DNA of 64,000 bases, taken from assembly GCF_020010905.1 (NCBI RefSeq), contig NZ_JAGJBY010000002.1:744001-808000 (forward strand). Reading direction: 5' to 3'. A program made the position numbers and the translations under genes. Below the pieces are notes generated by a model. That model was not told the origin of the DNA. It did not search any database and saw only the letters and a list, made by a program, of their open reading frames with translations. Source of the stretch: Streptomyces acidiscabies (GTDB lineage Bacteria > Actinomycetota > Actinomycetes > Streptomycetales > Streptomycetaceae). Shown one piece after another: positions 8,601-15,885 of this stretch (the stretch's first letter is position 1; every line of letters begins with the position of its first letter).

Positions 8601-9467
8601 ATGAAAGTATTCCTGAGCTGGTCCGGCGAGCGTTCCAGGCAAGTCGCTGAGGCTCTGAAATCTTGGCTGCCGGATGTTATCCAAGAGGTTGATCCGTGGG
8701 TCTCGACTCAGGACATCGCCAAAGGAGGCAGAGGGATCAAGGAGATTACTCATGAACTTGCCGCTACAGATTTCGGGATCATCTGCGTAACCCCAGAGAA
8801 CGAGGCGTCGAAGTGGATCAATTTCGAGGCAGGCTCACTCGCCAAGGAGTTCGAAATTGCACATGTCGTTCCTTTTCTCATTGACATGAAGATTGCAGAC
8901 CTAACCGGCCCTCTCTCGCAGTTCCAGGCAACCGTCGGAGATAGTCGAGAAGATGTCCGGAAGCTCATTGGGGATATGAACAAGTCGTCAGCAGGACGAG
9001 CGGTGGCAGAGGAACGCCTGGAAAGAGCCTTCTCGAGGAGCTGGAGCGAATTGGAGAGCGCGCTACAAGAGGTCCGCAGCGCACCCCCGCGAGAGGGTAT
9101 GCGGAATTCAGTCGCGAGGTCCGATACGGAGATGCTCGAAGAGATCCTCTTGCTGGTCCGAAAGCAAGAATATCGCCGGACGGATCTAGAAGGAAAGGCG
9201 AATCAAGTCGAGGAAAAACTATCGTACAGTCGGCGAATCAGCGAGGACGAGTTCATCGTGGCATCATTTGCGAAGATCGGATGGCAGGTGACTGGGTCCT
9301 CACGGGAAAACGGTGGGGTAAACATTACCGCACAGCATCCGGAGGGTAGCAGTACATTCTTGTCGCGTGATTTCATCGAACGTATGGCCAAGTCTTTGGG
9401 TATGCGTGTGGTTGTGACAGGGGAGTCGGGGGATGTGCTGATGCGTAGCGGAACCCACTTTTCTTAG
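8601..9467 (+). CDS. TIR-domain protein, probable NAD-cleaving effector
   Basis: A 288-residue protein. Residues 1-150 are a bacterial TIR domain: the start MKVFLSWSGERSRQVAEAL, then STQDIAKG, then ICVTPENEASKW and the motif WINFEAG, whose Glu76 matches the catalytic Glu of NAD-hydrolysing TIR domains. The C-terminal ~100 residues contain a likely coiled segment (LLLVRKQEYRRTDLEGKANQ) and a small domain I do not recognise. The chosen ATG at 8601 follows an excellent GGGGGAGG; an upstream frame from 8553 lacks one. GC is low. In known defence systems (Thoeris, CBASS, TIR-STING, Pycsar) TIR effectors deplete NAD on a signal; here the partner would be the upstream membrane protein. Confidence 0.87.
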   Translation: MKVFLSWSGERSRQVAEALKSWLPDVIQEVDPWVSTQDIAKGGRGIKEITHELAATDFGIICVTPENEASKWINFEAGSLAKEFEIAHVVPFLIDMKIADLTGPLSQFQATVGDSREDVRKLIGDMNKSSAGRAVAEERLERAFSRSWSELESALQEVRSAPPREGMRNSVARSDTEMLEEILLLVRKQEYRRTDLEGKANQVEEKLSYSRRISEDEFIVASFAKIGWQVTGSSRENGGVNITAQHPEGSSTFLSRDFIERMAKSLGMRVVVTGESGDVLMRSGTHFS

Positions 9468-9483
9468 CATGTACGCAATTGAT

Positions 9484-10344
9484 TCACCGTTCAAATTTAA
9501 CCTCCGCAGACATTGGCATCTTCTCTGTTTTCCTGAAGCGTAGGTTTTCGATTTTTTCTTCCCGAACCCACGCATTCCATGCCTTGATGTAAATAGCTAC
9601 TTGCTCGCGCATTGAATATCGCCGCTTGGAGCTCCTTCTCTGCATGTGAGGGACCTTGAGAAGGGCAAGTCGCGGGTCTCCGACCTCAAGGTTTGCACCC
9701 AAGGTTAGCCCATCGATCCAGCTGTCAACCTTCACTGCGGGGGCCGCCTCAGTCGTGACAAAGTATCCCACTGCCGCCCCCGTTTGGCTCGCAAATACGT
9801 GCTTGGAAATTTCGCGGCCCACCGCAACAGCTTCTCGGTACATATCGCTGTCCTCGGTGTATGCCGCTAGGATCCGACCGTTCGCGATTCGGGCTCCATT
9901 GCCAGTCCAGGGAGAGTCTGGCATGTTCTTGAACAGAAGAACGTGGCGAATGGTGGAGTGAAGCAGAGGGAGATACTTCTCGCCGGTAGCGGAAAGCGTG
10001 TCCACACCGCTTCGACGCTTTCCTGTATCGAGGACAGGAAACGCAGTTCTCGGAAGCCCTTCGAATACGTAAATCCACACCGGAATCCCGGCCTTGATGA
10101 TGGCATTCAAGCGGTGCTGGCCGTCGAGGAGGCATCCCACGTCAAGAGGCCCATCAAGCGCGATTCCCTGGTGCGTTAGCTGCCACTCTCCGCTGACAAT
10201 TGAATCGGCTAAGAAATCGACTTGTCCCCAATCCAGGCGGCGATTTACCACGGCTCGGGACAGTAGAGTCTCTGCGATCTCAGGAGTGATTTGGATGAGA
10301 CGTGGCGTGGGTACGCCCTCTGCAACCCCGTTATTGATGATCAT
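9484..10344 (-). CDS. ParB/Srx-like DGQHR-motif protein
   Basis: A 286-residue protein. The motif LLDGQHRLNAIIKAG followed by VWIYVFEGLP and FPVLDTGKRRSGVD is the core of ParB-N/sulfiredoxin-like proteins common in phages and genomic islands, some with nuclease or NTP-binding activity. The C-terminal half looks helical and is not recognised; it ends with a basic stretch. The ATG at 10344 is chosen because a TATAAT box ends six bases upstream, which would give a leaderless or nearly leaderless message; the frame is open further (TTG at 10392), but that would overlap the promoter. It converges on the TIR gene with 16 bp between stops. GC is low, as in the TIR operon. Confidence 0.75.
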   Translation of the reverse strand: MIINNGVAEGVPTPRLIQITPEIAETLLSRAVVNRRLDWGQVDFLADSIVSGEWQLTHQGIALDGPLDVGCLLDGQHRLNAIIKAGIPVWIYVFEGLPRTAFPVLDTGKRRSGVDTLSATGEKYLPLLHSTIRHVLLFKNMPDSPWTGNGARIANGRILAAYTEDSDMYREAVAVGREISKHVFASQTGAAVGYFVTTEAAPAVKVDSWIDGLTLGANLEVGDPRLALLKVPHMQRRSSKRRYSMREQVAIYIKAWNAWVREEKIENLRFRKTEKMPMSAEVKFER

Positions 10345-10350
10345 TTCAGG

Positions 10351-10380
10351 ATTATATGGACCTTGATGATGTGACGTCAC
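10351..10380 (-). promoter_or_regulatory. Strong promoter with palindromic operator
   Basis: Read on the minus strand, a consensus TATAAT (10351-10356) lies just before the ATG at 10344, with the perfect 10-bp palindrome GTGACGTCAC (10371-10380) in the -35 position. The palindrome could be an operator, perhaps bound by the encoded protein itself. An exact TATAAT is unusual in this GC-rich genome. Confidence 0.65.
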
Positions 10381-10642
10381 TGAAGATCTCAATTGATCGT
10401 TTTCGCACTTTCGTGTTCAAAAATAGAATGCAATAAGCGAGATTGGCGTAGCGGAAGATCTCCAATCAGCCATTTGGTCGCCAAGTGTGAATTGCGCAAG
10501 TTGGCCAGTTTTGCCTGACATTGTCTATTTTGTAACAACTGTCACGCGGAGTTGAGGGCGAGGTTGGGCCCTGCCGAAGTCGAGGGTGTAGGTCCGCCCT
10601 CAGTCAGCTCGGAATCATCCCGTCTGCACCCGCGGTGAGGGC

Positions 10643-10814
10643 ATGCAACTGACCGGTGAGGGTGGGCTGTTGCAGCAACTGGCCAAGCGGGTATTGGAGT
10701 CCGCCCTGGAAGGCGAGATCGTCGATCCCGTCGGTTATGGAGAAGGGTGACCCGGCCAGAAAGGACAAGGGCGCCCGCGCCAAGGCCGAGCTGACTGATG
10801 TCGACCCAGCCCAG
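10643..10814 (+). pseudogene. Remnant of IS256-family (mutator) transposase
   Basis: The translation MQLTGEGGLLQQLAKRV then LESALEGEIVDPVGYG matches the well-known N-terminal region of IS256-type transposases. It hits a stop at 10748-10750. A frameshift restores the family-like continuation GDPARKDKG and AELTDVDP. Homology stops just before the ISAs1 element. This is a dead fragment of under 200 bp. Confidence 0.75.
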
Positions 10815-10830
10815 GGGGTCGGTCTCGGGG

Positions 10831-12198
10831 CAGGGCTCGATCAAGTTCCGTGAGTGTCCGGGGTGTTGGTGATGCCCAGGATGGCGAGTGCTCGTTCGGG
10901 TTCGTGGCGGATGGCGCGGGTGGTCTTGGCGATGTTGTCGGCTCCGAGGATCTTCAGGGTGCCGATGGCGAGGTTGCGGATGGTGGCCATGGCGCGGGGC
11001 GTGGTGCCGGCGTGAATGGTCGAGGCGTCCTCGGCGAACGTGACGTCTCGGATGTAGTGGGAGGAATTTTCGATTCCCCAGTGCCCGCGAATGGCGGTGG
11101 CGAGGTCGGCGGGGCGGGTTTGGTGGGCGGCGAGGCTGGTGACCGCGTAGACGTTCTCGCGGGTTTCGGGCCGACCGGTGGGCTTGCGGCGGCGGTGGAC
11201 CCGGATGGCGAGGTGGGCGTGGGGGAAAGCGATGCCGCCGAGGTTGTCGGCGATGGCGCAGGTCTTGATCGAGCGGGACTCGCGGCGGCCGTGGGCGGTG
11301 GCGGAGGTGGTGTGCTGGACCTTGATCGACGTCCAGGGCAGGGCGGCGAGCTGGGCGTAGGCGGTGGGCTGGTTGGTCTTGATGACGGCGATGTAGTGGG
11401 CCTTCTTCGTCTCGGCCAGCCAGGTGATGTTGGCCTTCACCGAGTGGAGGGCATCGAAGGTGACGACGGTGCCGGCGAGGTCGAGTGGCGCCAGCAGGGG
11501 CTTGAAGTGGCGCACTTCGTTGGTCTTCGCACCGACCTCGACCTGGGCAATCGTGGCGACGCGGTCGTGGGTGACCGCCGAGAGCAGGTGACGGCGCGGC
11601 GCGGCCAGGCGGGCTGAGCCCCTGAGGGCCTTGCCGTCCACGGCGATGACCTGCCGCGATCGGGCCTCGGGCACTTCCGCGGACGCGGTGATGCGGTGCC
11701 GGTCGGCCAGGTAGGCGCCCACAGCCTGGTCCAGGGCGTCGCCGTCAAGTGCCGAAAGAACGCGTCCGAGAGTGACCGGCCTGGGGCTGCGCCGCCAGCC
11801 GAGCAGGTGACGGCGTACCCCGAGGGATGCCAGCAGCGAGTTCGTGGCCCGCTCGCCGAACTCGGCGAGCTCGTCGATGCTCTTCGCTCCGCAGACGGCC
11901 GCGCAGGCACACACCAGCAAGATCGCCGTCAGCGAGTACCACCGGCCCCGGCGCGAGCGCGGATCCGGAACCGATTCGAGGTAGGGACGCAGGTCAGCGA
12001 TCCGGTCCGCATCCAGCGGACCCAGCTTCTCCAGCACGGCAGGGATAGGGGAAGATGCAACAGCAGGCACGGGACGTCCTCGTGATCATCTGGCTTCGAC
12101 ACCACAATGATCACGAACCCCCGTGCCTGCTCTGCTGTCCGCCCCTACCGGCCTGATCGCCAACCCTCCACGCAATCACGGAACTTGACGGAGCCCTG
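10831..12198 (-). mobile_element. ISAs1-family insertion sequence, intact, with 9-bp duplication
   Basis: A 1,368-bp element. Ends read inward as CAGGGCTC, two variable bases, then TCAAGTTCCGTGA on both sides (from 10831 and from 12198), a 23-bp imperfect terminal repeat. The sequence GTCTCGGGG stands directly outside both ends (10822-10830 and 12199-12207), a 9-bp target duplication typical of the family. Both the ends and the transposase are intact, so the copy is probably active or recent. It is inserted between remnants of an IS256 and an IS3 element. Confidence 0.93.
10841..12070 (-). CDS. ISAs1-family transposase (H-repeat type)
   Basis: A full-length 409-residue protein. It has the N-terminal DDE_Tnp_1-associated part (YLESVPDPRSRRGRWYSL), the catalytic core motifs VIAVDGKALRGS and VVTFDALHS, and the C-terminal HWGIENSSHYIRDVTFAEDAS with the last catalytic Glu. 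The start is a GTG at 12070. Its stop codon (10841-10843) is embedded in the inner part of the terminal inverted repeat, so the gene nearly fills the element. No frameshift or stop was seen. Confidence 0.93.
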   Translation of the reverse strand: MPAVASSPIPAVLEKLGPLDADRIADLRPYLESVPDPRSRRGRWYSLTAILLVCACAAVCGAKSIDELAEFGERATNSLLASLGVRRHLLGWRRSPRPVTLGRVLSALDGDALDQAVGAYLADRHRITASAEVPEARSRQVIAVDGKALRGSARLAAPRRHLLSAVTHDRVATIAQVEVGAKTNEVRHFKPLLAPLDLAGTVVTFDALHSVKANITWLAETKKAHYIAVIKTNQPTAYAQLAALPWTSIKVQHTTSATAHGRRESRSIKTCAIADNLGGIAFPHAHLAIRVHRRRKPTGRPETRENVYAVTSLAAHQTRPADLATAIRGHWGIENSSHYIRDVTFAEDASTIHAGTTPRAMATIRNLAIGTLKILGADNIAKTTRAIRHEPERALAILGITNTPDTHGT

Positions 12199-12207
12199 GT
12201 CTCGGGG

Positions 12208-12700
12208 GGCAGGTTGTGCGCGGGTTTAAGGCTTGGATCACCTCGCGCAGGCTGGCCGCGCAGATGAGCCGTTCGACCGTGCACCGCGCGAGGGTGAGCC
12301 CTTTCCGCAGGAGCGCGGCGTGGATCTCGGGGGCACTGTAGGCGCCGTAGCGGGTGCTCGGCATGATCTCGGCGTCGGTTCTTGAGGGGTCGTAGATCGG
12401 CTGGACGCCGAACGCTTCCTCGTACTGGTCGATGTAGGCGACCTTCATCGCGACGGGTGGTCCAGCTCCGCGGCGAAGGAAGCCGAGGCGGATTTCGGTA
12501 TCGAGTTCGCCCGCTTCAACTCCCGGTTCCCCCCCCCGTTCCAGTTCGGCGATGCGGGCGGCGTCCTGGCTGGTGGTGCTGGGGCGTACGCCTTCGTCGG
12601 TCTCGACGCGATTGCCCCAGGTCCCCGCAGGACTTCGGGGTGGATGCCGAGAGGTACGCCGGTATGGCGGATCGCGCGCGTCCGGCCGGCAGGGTCCTCG
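12208..12700 (-). pseudogene. Remnant of IS3-family transposase genes (orfA end, orfB start)
   Basis: On the minus strand the segment 12700-12440 shows broken OrfA: GIHPEVLRG, then after a shift NRVETDEGVRPSTTSQ and ARIAELER, then the ELDHPSR end in another frame. Then comes OrfB: KVAYIDQYEEAFGV, YGAYSAPEIHAALLRKGL, ARCTVERLI. Several frameshifts, including one at a C-run near 12530-12540, and loss of the catalytic core by the adjoining ISAs1 insertion make it inactive. Confidence 0.75.
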
Positions 12701-12817
12701 TCCGTCAGAGGCGTCGCGCGCTGACGGACGAGTTATTCGAAATCAACAGCAGCACAAAGTGCGCCTCTGTAATGATCTGAGCACTTCGAGGCGGGACCGA
12801 GCTGGGGGAAGACGCCG

Positions 12818-14275
12818 ATGATCGATTCCACGCTGGGCAAAGGTGAGGACGAGTCTCTGGGGCGAGCCTCCTATCTGATCGAGGGACGGAGAGTGCTGGT
12901 CTCCGACCTTGTCAACGCGGGCCTGCTGACCCCTGGGGCGCAGCTCACGTTCTGGCGTAAGCGATCCGGAGAGGCACACCGCGCCCGGGTGACCGAGGAC
13001 GGCAGGATCGAGCTGAGCGACGGCCAGCGTTTCAAGTCCCCCTCCGCGGCAGCTGCCGCAGCCACGGGGCGAGGCCCTCATGACGGGTGGACGGCCTGGG
13101 CACTGGACGACGGCACCCTGCTGGACGTTCTGAGACAGAAGCTCCTGGATACAGTGGCGGAGCTGCCGTCTTCCGGCAACGTCGCGGCGGAGGGCTCCGC
13201 CGCCCGGCACGTCCGGTTGAAGAACGCGCGGAGGCAGGCTGACGCCGACACGCCGATCACTCTCACTGTGAGGGATCTGCTGGGCTGGTGGGGGGCATCC
13301 CGGCGCGGCTACCTGGTCACCGAGCAGGTAGCCGCCGAATTGGCCAACCACGGTCTGTCCACCGTGCCGGACTTCGAAGCTGTGGGGATCGACGACCGAG
13401 TCGCCTTGACCGGACCCTCCGGGGACACCGAGGACGGGGAGGACACGGAGGAGGAAACGGCTGAGCAGGAGCCGGTGGCGGGGCAGGAGCCGAGGGCGAC
13501 CGGCACATCAGGGCCCACCACCACCTCCGGCGGCCAAGAGGACGAGGATGAGCCGGTCCAGGGGCAAACGGTCGGCAACCTGCCCTCGGCGCTCAAGGGA
13601 GTGGTGTCGGTGCCCTCCTCGGCGAGCTTCGAGGAGGCGTTCACAAAGATGCGGCTCAACGGGTACTCGCAACTGCCGGTCCTGAACGGACCCCGGAATC
13701 TACGGGGGGCCGTCACCTGGGAATCCATCGCACGAGCGCGCTACGCGGACGCCGCAGCCCCTTTCGCGGATGCCATCGTCGATGCTCACGCAGTCAGCTA
13801 CGCCGAACACCTGATCGACGTCTTGCCGGACCTGGAGCGGTTCGGCTTCCTCCTGGTCAAGGATCAGATGAATCAGATCGCCGGAATCATCACCGTCGCC
13901 GACGTAGCCGCCGAATACGGCGCCACGGCCCGGCCGTTCCTGCTCATTGGTGACCTCGACCGGCAACTGCGCCGGGTCATCTCGCGAACTCTGGAGCTTA
14001 CCGAGGTGATCACGCTCTGCGATCCGGACGGGCTCCGGAAGCTCACTGCCTTCGACCAGCTGTCCTTCGGGGATTACCAGCAAGTTCTGAGCAATCAGAA
14101 GCAGTGGGACAGGCTGGACTGGCCATTGGACCGCAAGGCTTTCACGGCCCGCCTCGACGAGCTACGAGAGATCCGCAACGAGCTGATGCACTTCAACGAC
14201 AAGGACAAGGCCGGCGATTCGGCGATACCGATGCTCCGCAACATGATCGAACTACTGCGCGAGCATGGCGGCTGA
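12818..14275 (+). CDS. RAMA-CBS-HEPN fusion protein (candidate defence or stress RNase)
   Basis: A 485-residue protein with three readable parts. Residues ~25-105 match the RAMA domain (LVSDLVNAGLLTPGAQL, then DGRIELSDGQRFKSPSAAA and GWTAWALDDGTLL), a module associated with DNA adenine methylation. Residues ~145-200 are an unassigned globular stretch. An acidic linker follows (201-250). Residues ~252-375 form a CBS pair (MRLNGYSQLPVLN; RFGFLLVKD, IAGIITVADVA), which usually binds adenine nucleotides. Residues ~376-485 are a helical HEPN/Swt1-like domain ending in EIRNELMHF, where Arg453 and His458 make the Rx4H RNase motif. The ATG at 12818 has GGGGGAAG upstream. Single-gene unit closed by a perfect palindrome. 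A nucleotide- and DNA-modification-sensing RNase is inferred, not shown. Confidence 0.75.
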   Translation: MIDSTLGKGEDESLGRASYLIEGRRVLVSDLVNAGLLTPGAQLTFWRKRSGEAHRARVTEDGRIELSDGQRFKSPSAAAAAATGRGPHDGWTAWALDDGTLLDVLRQKLLDTVAELPSSGNVAAEGSAARHVRLKNARRQADADTPITLTVRDLLGWWGASRRGYLVTEQVAAELANHGLSTVPDFEAVGIDDRVALTGPSGDTEDGEDTEEETAEQEPVAGQEPRATGTSGPTTTSGGQEDEDEPVQGQTVGNLPSALKGVVSVPSSASFEEAFTKMRLNGYSQLPVLNGPRNLRGAVTWESIARARYADAAAPFADAIVDAHAVSYAEHLIDVLPDLERFGFLLVKDQMNQIAGIITVADVAAEYGATARPFLLIGDLDRQLRRVISRTLELTEVITLCDPDGLRKLTAFDQLSFGDYQQVLSNQKQWDRLDWPLDRKAFTARLDELREIRNELMHFNDKDKAGDSAIPMLRNMIELLREHGG

Positions 14276-14277
14276 GG

Positions 14278-14317
14278 CGCAGCGCTCGCCCGACTCCGGA
14301 GTCGGGCGAGCGCTGCG
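14278..14317. terminator. Perfect 40-bp palindrome, terminator
   Basis: Two exact 20-base arms with no spacer (CGCAGCGCTC... to the centre at 14297/14298) start 3 bp past the stop of the RAMA-CBS-HEPN gene. It should form a very stable cruciform or RNA hairpin and isolate that gene from the toxin-antitoxin pair. Confidence 0.75.
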
Positions 14318-14367
14318 ACAGAACTGCCTCCCGGCGGGCAGGCGCGGAGTGCCGAAAGCCCACGCTC

Positions 14368-14396
14368 TGTAATAGATGGTGTCTTACACTGGGGCT
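14368..14396 (+). promoter_or_regulatory. VapBC promoter with operator over the -10 box
   Basis: An inverted repeat TGTAATAGA - TGG - TGTCTTACA (14368-14388, arms matching at 7 of 9) overlaps the -10 hexamer TACACT (14385-14390). The expected transcription start falls on or next to the ATG at 14397, so the message is probably leaderless. This fits autorepression by the ribbon-helix-helix antitoxin. Confidence 0.6.
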
Positions 14397-14669
14397 ATGA
14401 AGTCGACCCGAGCCGGAAACACCGAGAACATCTCCGTATCCATGCCGGCTGAACTGGTCAGCGAACTCCGCTCTCGGACAGGCCGGCGCGGCCTGTCCAG
14501 CTACATCACCGAGGCCGTCAGACACCAGCTCGCCATGGATGGGCTCGCCGAGATCGTCGCGGCCCACGAGGAAGAGCACGGCGTGCTTACGGAGCAGGAG
14601 ATCGAAGCGGCTCGTCGCGACCTGTTCGGCGACGAGAACGCCGAGGGTGTCCAGCGAGGCGCTGCGTGA
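14397..14669 (+). CDS. Ribbon-helix-helix antitoxin (VapB-like)
   Basis: A 90-residue protein. The N-terminal ENISVSMPAELVSELRSRTG followed by GLSSYITEAVRHQL is a CopG/ribbon-helix-helix DNA-binding fold; the acidic C-terminal tail (HEEEHGVLTEQEIEAARRDLF) is the usual toxin-binding and inhibiting part. The ATG at 14397 sits right at the predicted transcript start. Its stop overlaps the toxin start by four bases (GTGA), giving coupled synthesis. The DNA dyad upstream is a likely own operator. Confidence 0.85.
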   Translation: MKSTRAGNTENISVSMPAELVSELRSRTGRRGLSSYITEAVRHQLAMDGLAEIVAAHEEEHGVLTEQEIEAARRDLFGDENAEGVQRGAA

Positions 14670-15073
14670 AAGAACAGTCGGCCCGCTCGCTGGTGCTCGA
14701 CTCCGAGGCGCTCTCTCTGCTCCTGCGCAACGACCGGAGGATGGCAGCTCGCATCGAGGCATCCCGGCAGGCCGGAGTGCCCGTCCTCGTGTCTGTGCTG
14801 ACCATCGTTGAAGCTGCGCAGGGGAAGACCGACCTGGCGCGCTTGAAGTGGGTGCTCTCCCGGCTGCGCGTGGAACCGGTCAGCCAGGAGGATTCCCTGA
14901 CCGCAGTGACGCTCCTTCGGGACGCAGGTGGGCTGCACGGGCACAAGTACGCGATCGACGCTCTCGTCGCCGCGCTCGCACTCCGTGCCTCGGCCCCCGT
15001 GATCGTCCTGACCTCCGACCGCGACGACTGGTCGAAGCTCTGCGGGAGCCGCGTGATCATCAGAGAGGCGTGA
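14666..15073 (+). CDS. PIN-domain toxin (VapC-like RNase)
   Basis: A 135-residue PIN protein. The acidic catalytic positions are visible: LVLDSEAL (first Asp), TIVEAAQG (Glu), KYAIDALVAALAL (Asp) and LTSDRDDWSKL (C-terminal Asp). PIN toxins cleave tRNA or rRNA in a Mg-dependent way when the antitoxin is degraded. The start is the GTG at 14666 overlapping the antitoxin stop. It marks the right edge of the accessory island. Confidence 0.87.
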   Translation: MKEQSARSLVLDSEALSLLLRNDRRMAARIEASRQAGVPVLVSVLTIVEAAQGKTDLARLKWVLSRLRVEPVSQEDSLTAVTLLRDAGGLHGHKYAIDALVAALALRASAPVIVLTSDRDDWSKLCGSRVIIREA

Positions 15074-15131
15074 GCACCGGCACGCCCCGTTCCCGGGGTT
15101 CCGTGAACGACTCCGGCGACCAGAGCCACGC

Positions 15132-15854
15132 TCAGCCCGGCTCCCCCCGGAAACTCACCGCCTCCGCCACGATCGCCTCCAACTGCTCATGGTGCGCCCC
15201 CTTCCAGTACGCCTTCCCGCACTCCCCACACTGCGCGAACACGTCGTACGAAGCCTGCGTCCCCTCCCGCAGCCGGTCCGCGACCTCCTCCTTCGTCGCC
15301 GGCCGGAGCAGCCCGTTGCAGGAGGTGCACCGGGTCCAGGGGGACAGCGTGGGAGCGAACCGCGTGAGCGTCTCGCGGAGCTGCGTGCCGGGCGACGTGT
15401 CATAGACGTACGCCCCCGCCCACAGCTCGCGCCGCCGCAGCAGCCCCCGGTCCCGGCTCAGCAGCACGCGTTTCTCGGCCGCCGAGCGGGACGCCAGCGC
15501 GGGATCGCCGATGTCCGTCGACTCGTACGCCGTGTCCACGCCCAGCAGCCGCAGCCGCCGCGCGAGGGTGCCGAGGTGGACGTCGAGGAGGAAACGCAGG
15601 GGCGCGCCCGGGACCCGCTGGGGCAGGACATGCGCCCGCACCTCCACCGACTCGCCGGGGGAGGGGACGTACGAGGCGGGCACCTCACGGCCGTCCACCA
15701 GCAGCGCCCCCACCTCCGTGAGGGGCACTCCGGCGGACTCCACGACGTGGCCCAGCGTCGAGACGCCGTCGATCCTCAGGGTCGTGGTGGCGCGGCGGAC
15801 GAAGAGGGAGAGGGCGGGGGCGACTCGGAAGTGGATCTGCGGTGCGGTCGTCAC
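15132..15854 (-). CDS. Mut7-C RNase domain protein with ubiquitin-like N-terminus
   Basis: A 240-residue protein. Residues ~1-90 have a ubiquitin-like (beta-grasp) pattern (VPLTEVGALLVDG). Residues ~90-240 match the Mut7-C domain: FLLDVHLGTLARRLRLLGVDT, then the acidic VLLSRDRGLL, then four cysteines in two pairs (CTSCNGLL; CGECGKAYW) likely to bind zinc. The domain is PIN-like and predicted to be an RNase. The GTG start is at 15854. It lies 31 bp after the TetR gene and on the same strand, so it may be transcribed with it. The function in vivo is unknown. Confidence 0.87.
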   Translation of the reverse strand: MTTAPQIHFRVAPALSLFVRRATTTLRIDGVSTLGHVVESAGVPLTEVGALLVDGREVPASYVPSPGESVEVRAHVLPQRVPGAPLRFLLDVHLGTLARRLRLLGVDTAYESTDIGDPALASRSAAEKRVLLSRDRGLLRRRELWAGAYVYDTSPGTQLRETLTRFAPTLSPWTRCTSCNGLLRPATKEEVADRLREGTQASYDVFAQCGECGKAYWKGAHHEQLEAIVAEAVSFRGEPG

Positions 15855-15885
15855 CCGGCCAGCATGGATGCGCTCGCCGGTCCGC

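Noticed and set aside
7999..9467. Naming the TIR operon as Thoeris or CBASS
   Set aside because: No ThsA-type NADase partner, cyclase, cap2/cap3 or STING gene is present.
12382..12821. Plus-strand open frames across the IS3 remnant
   Set aside because: The opposite strand shows clear, frameshifted OrfA/OrfB sequence, so these are shadows.
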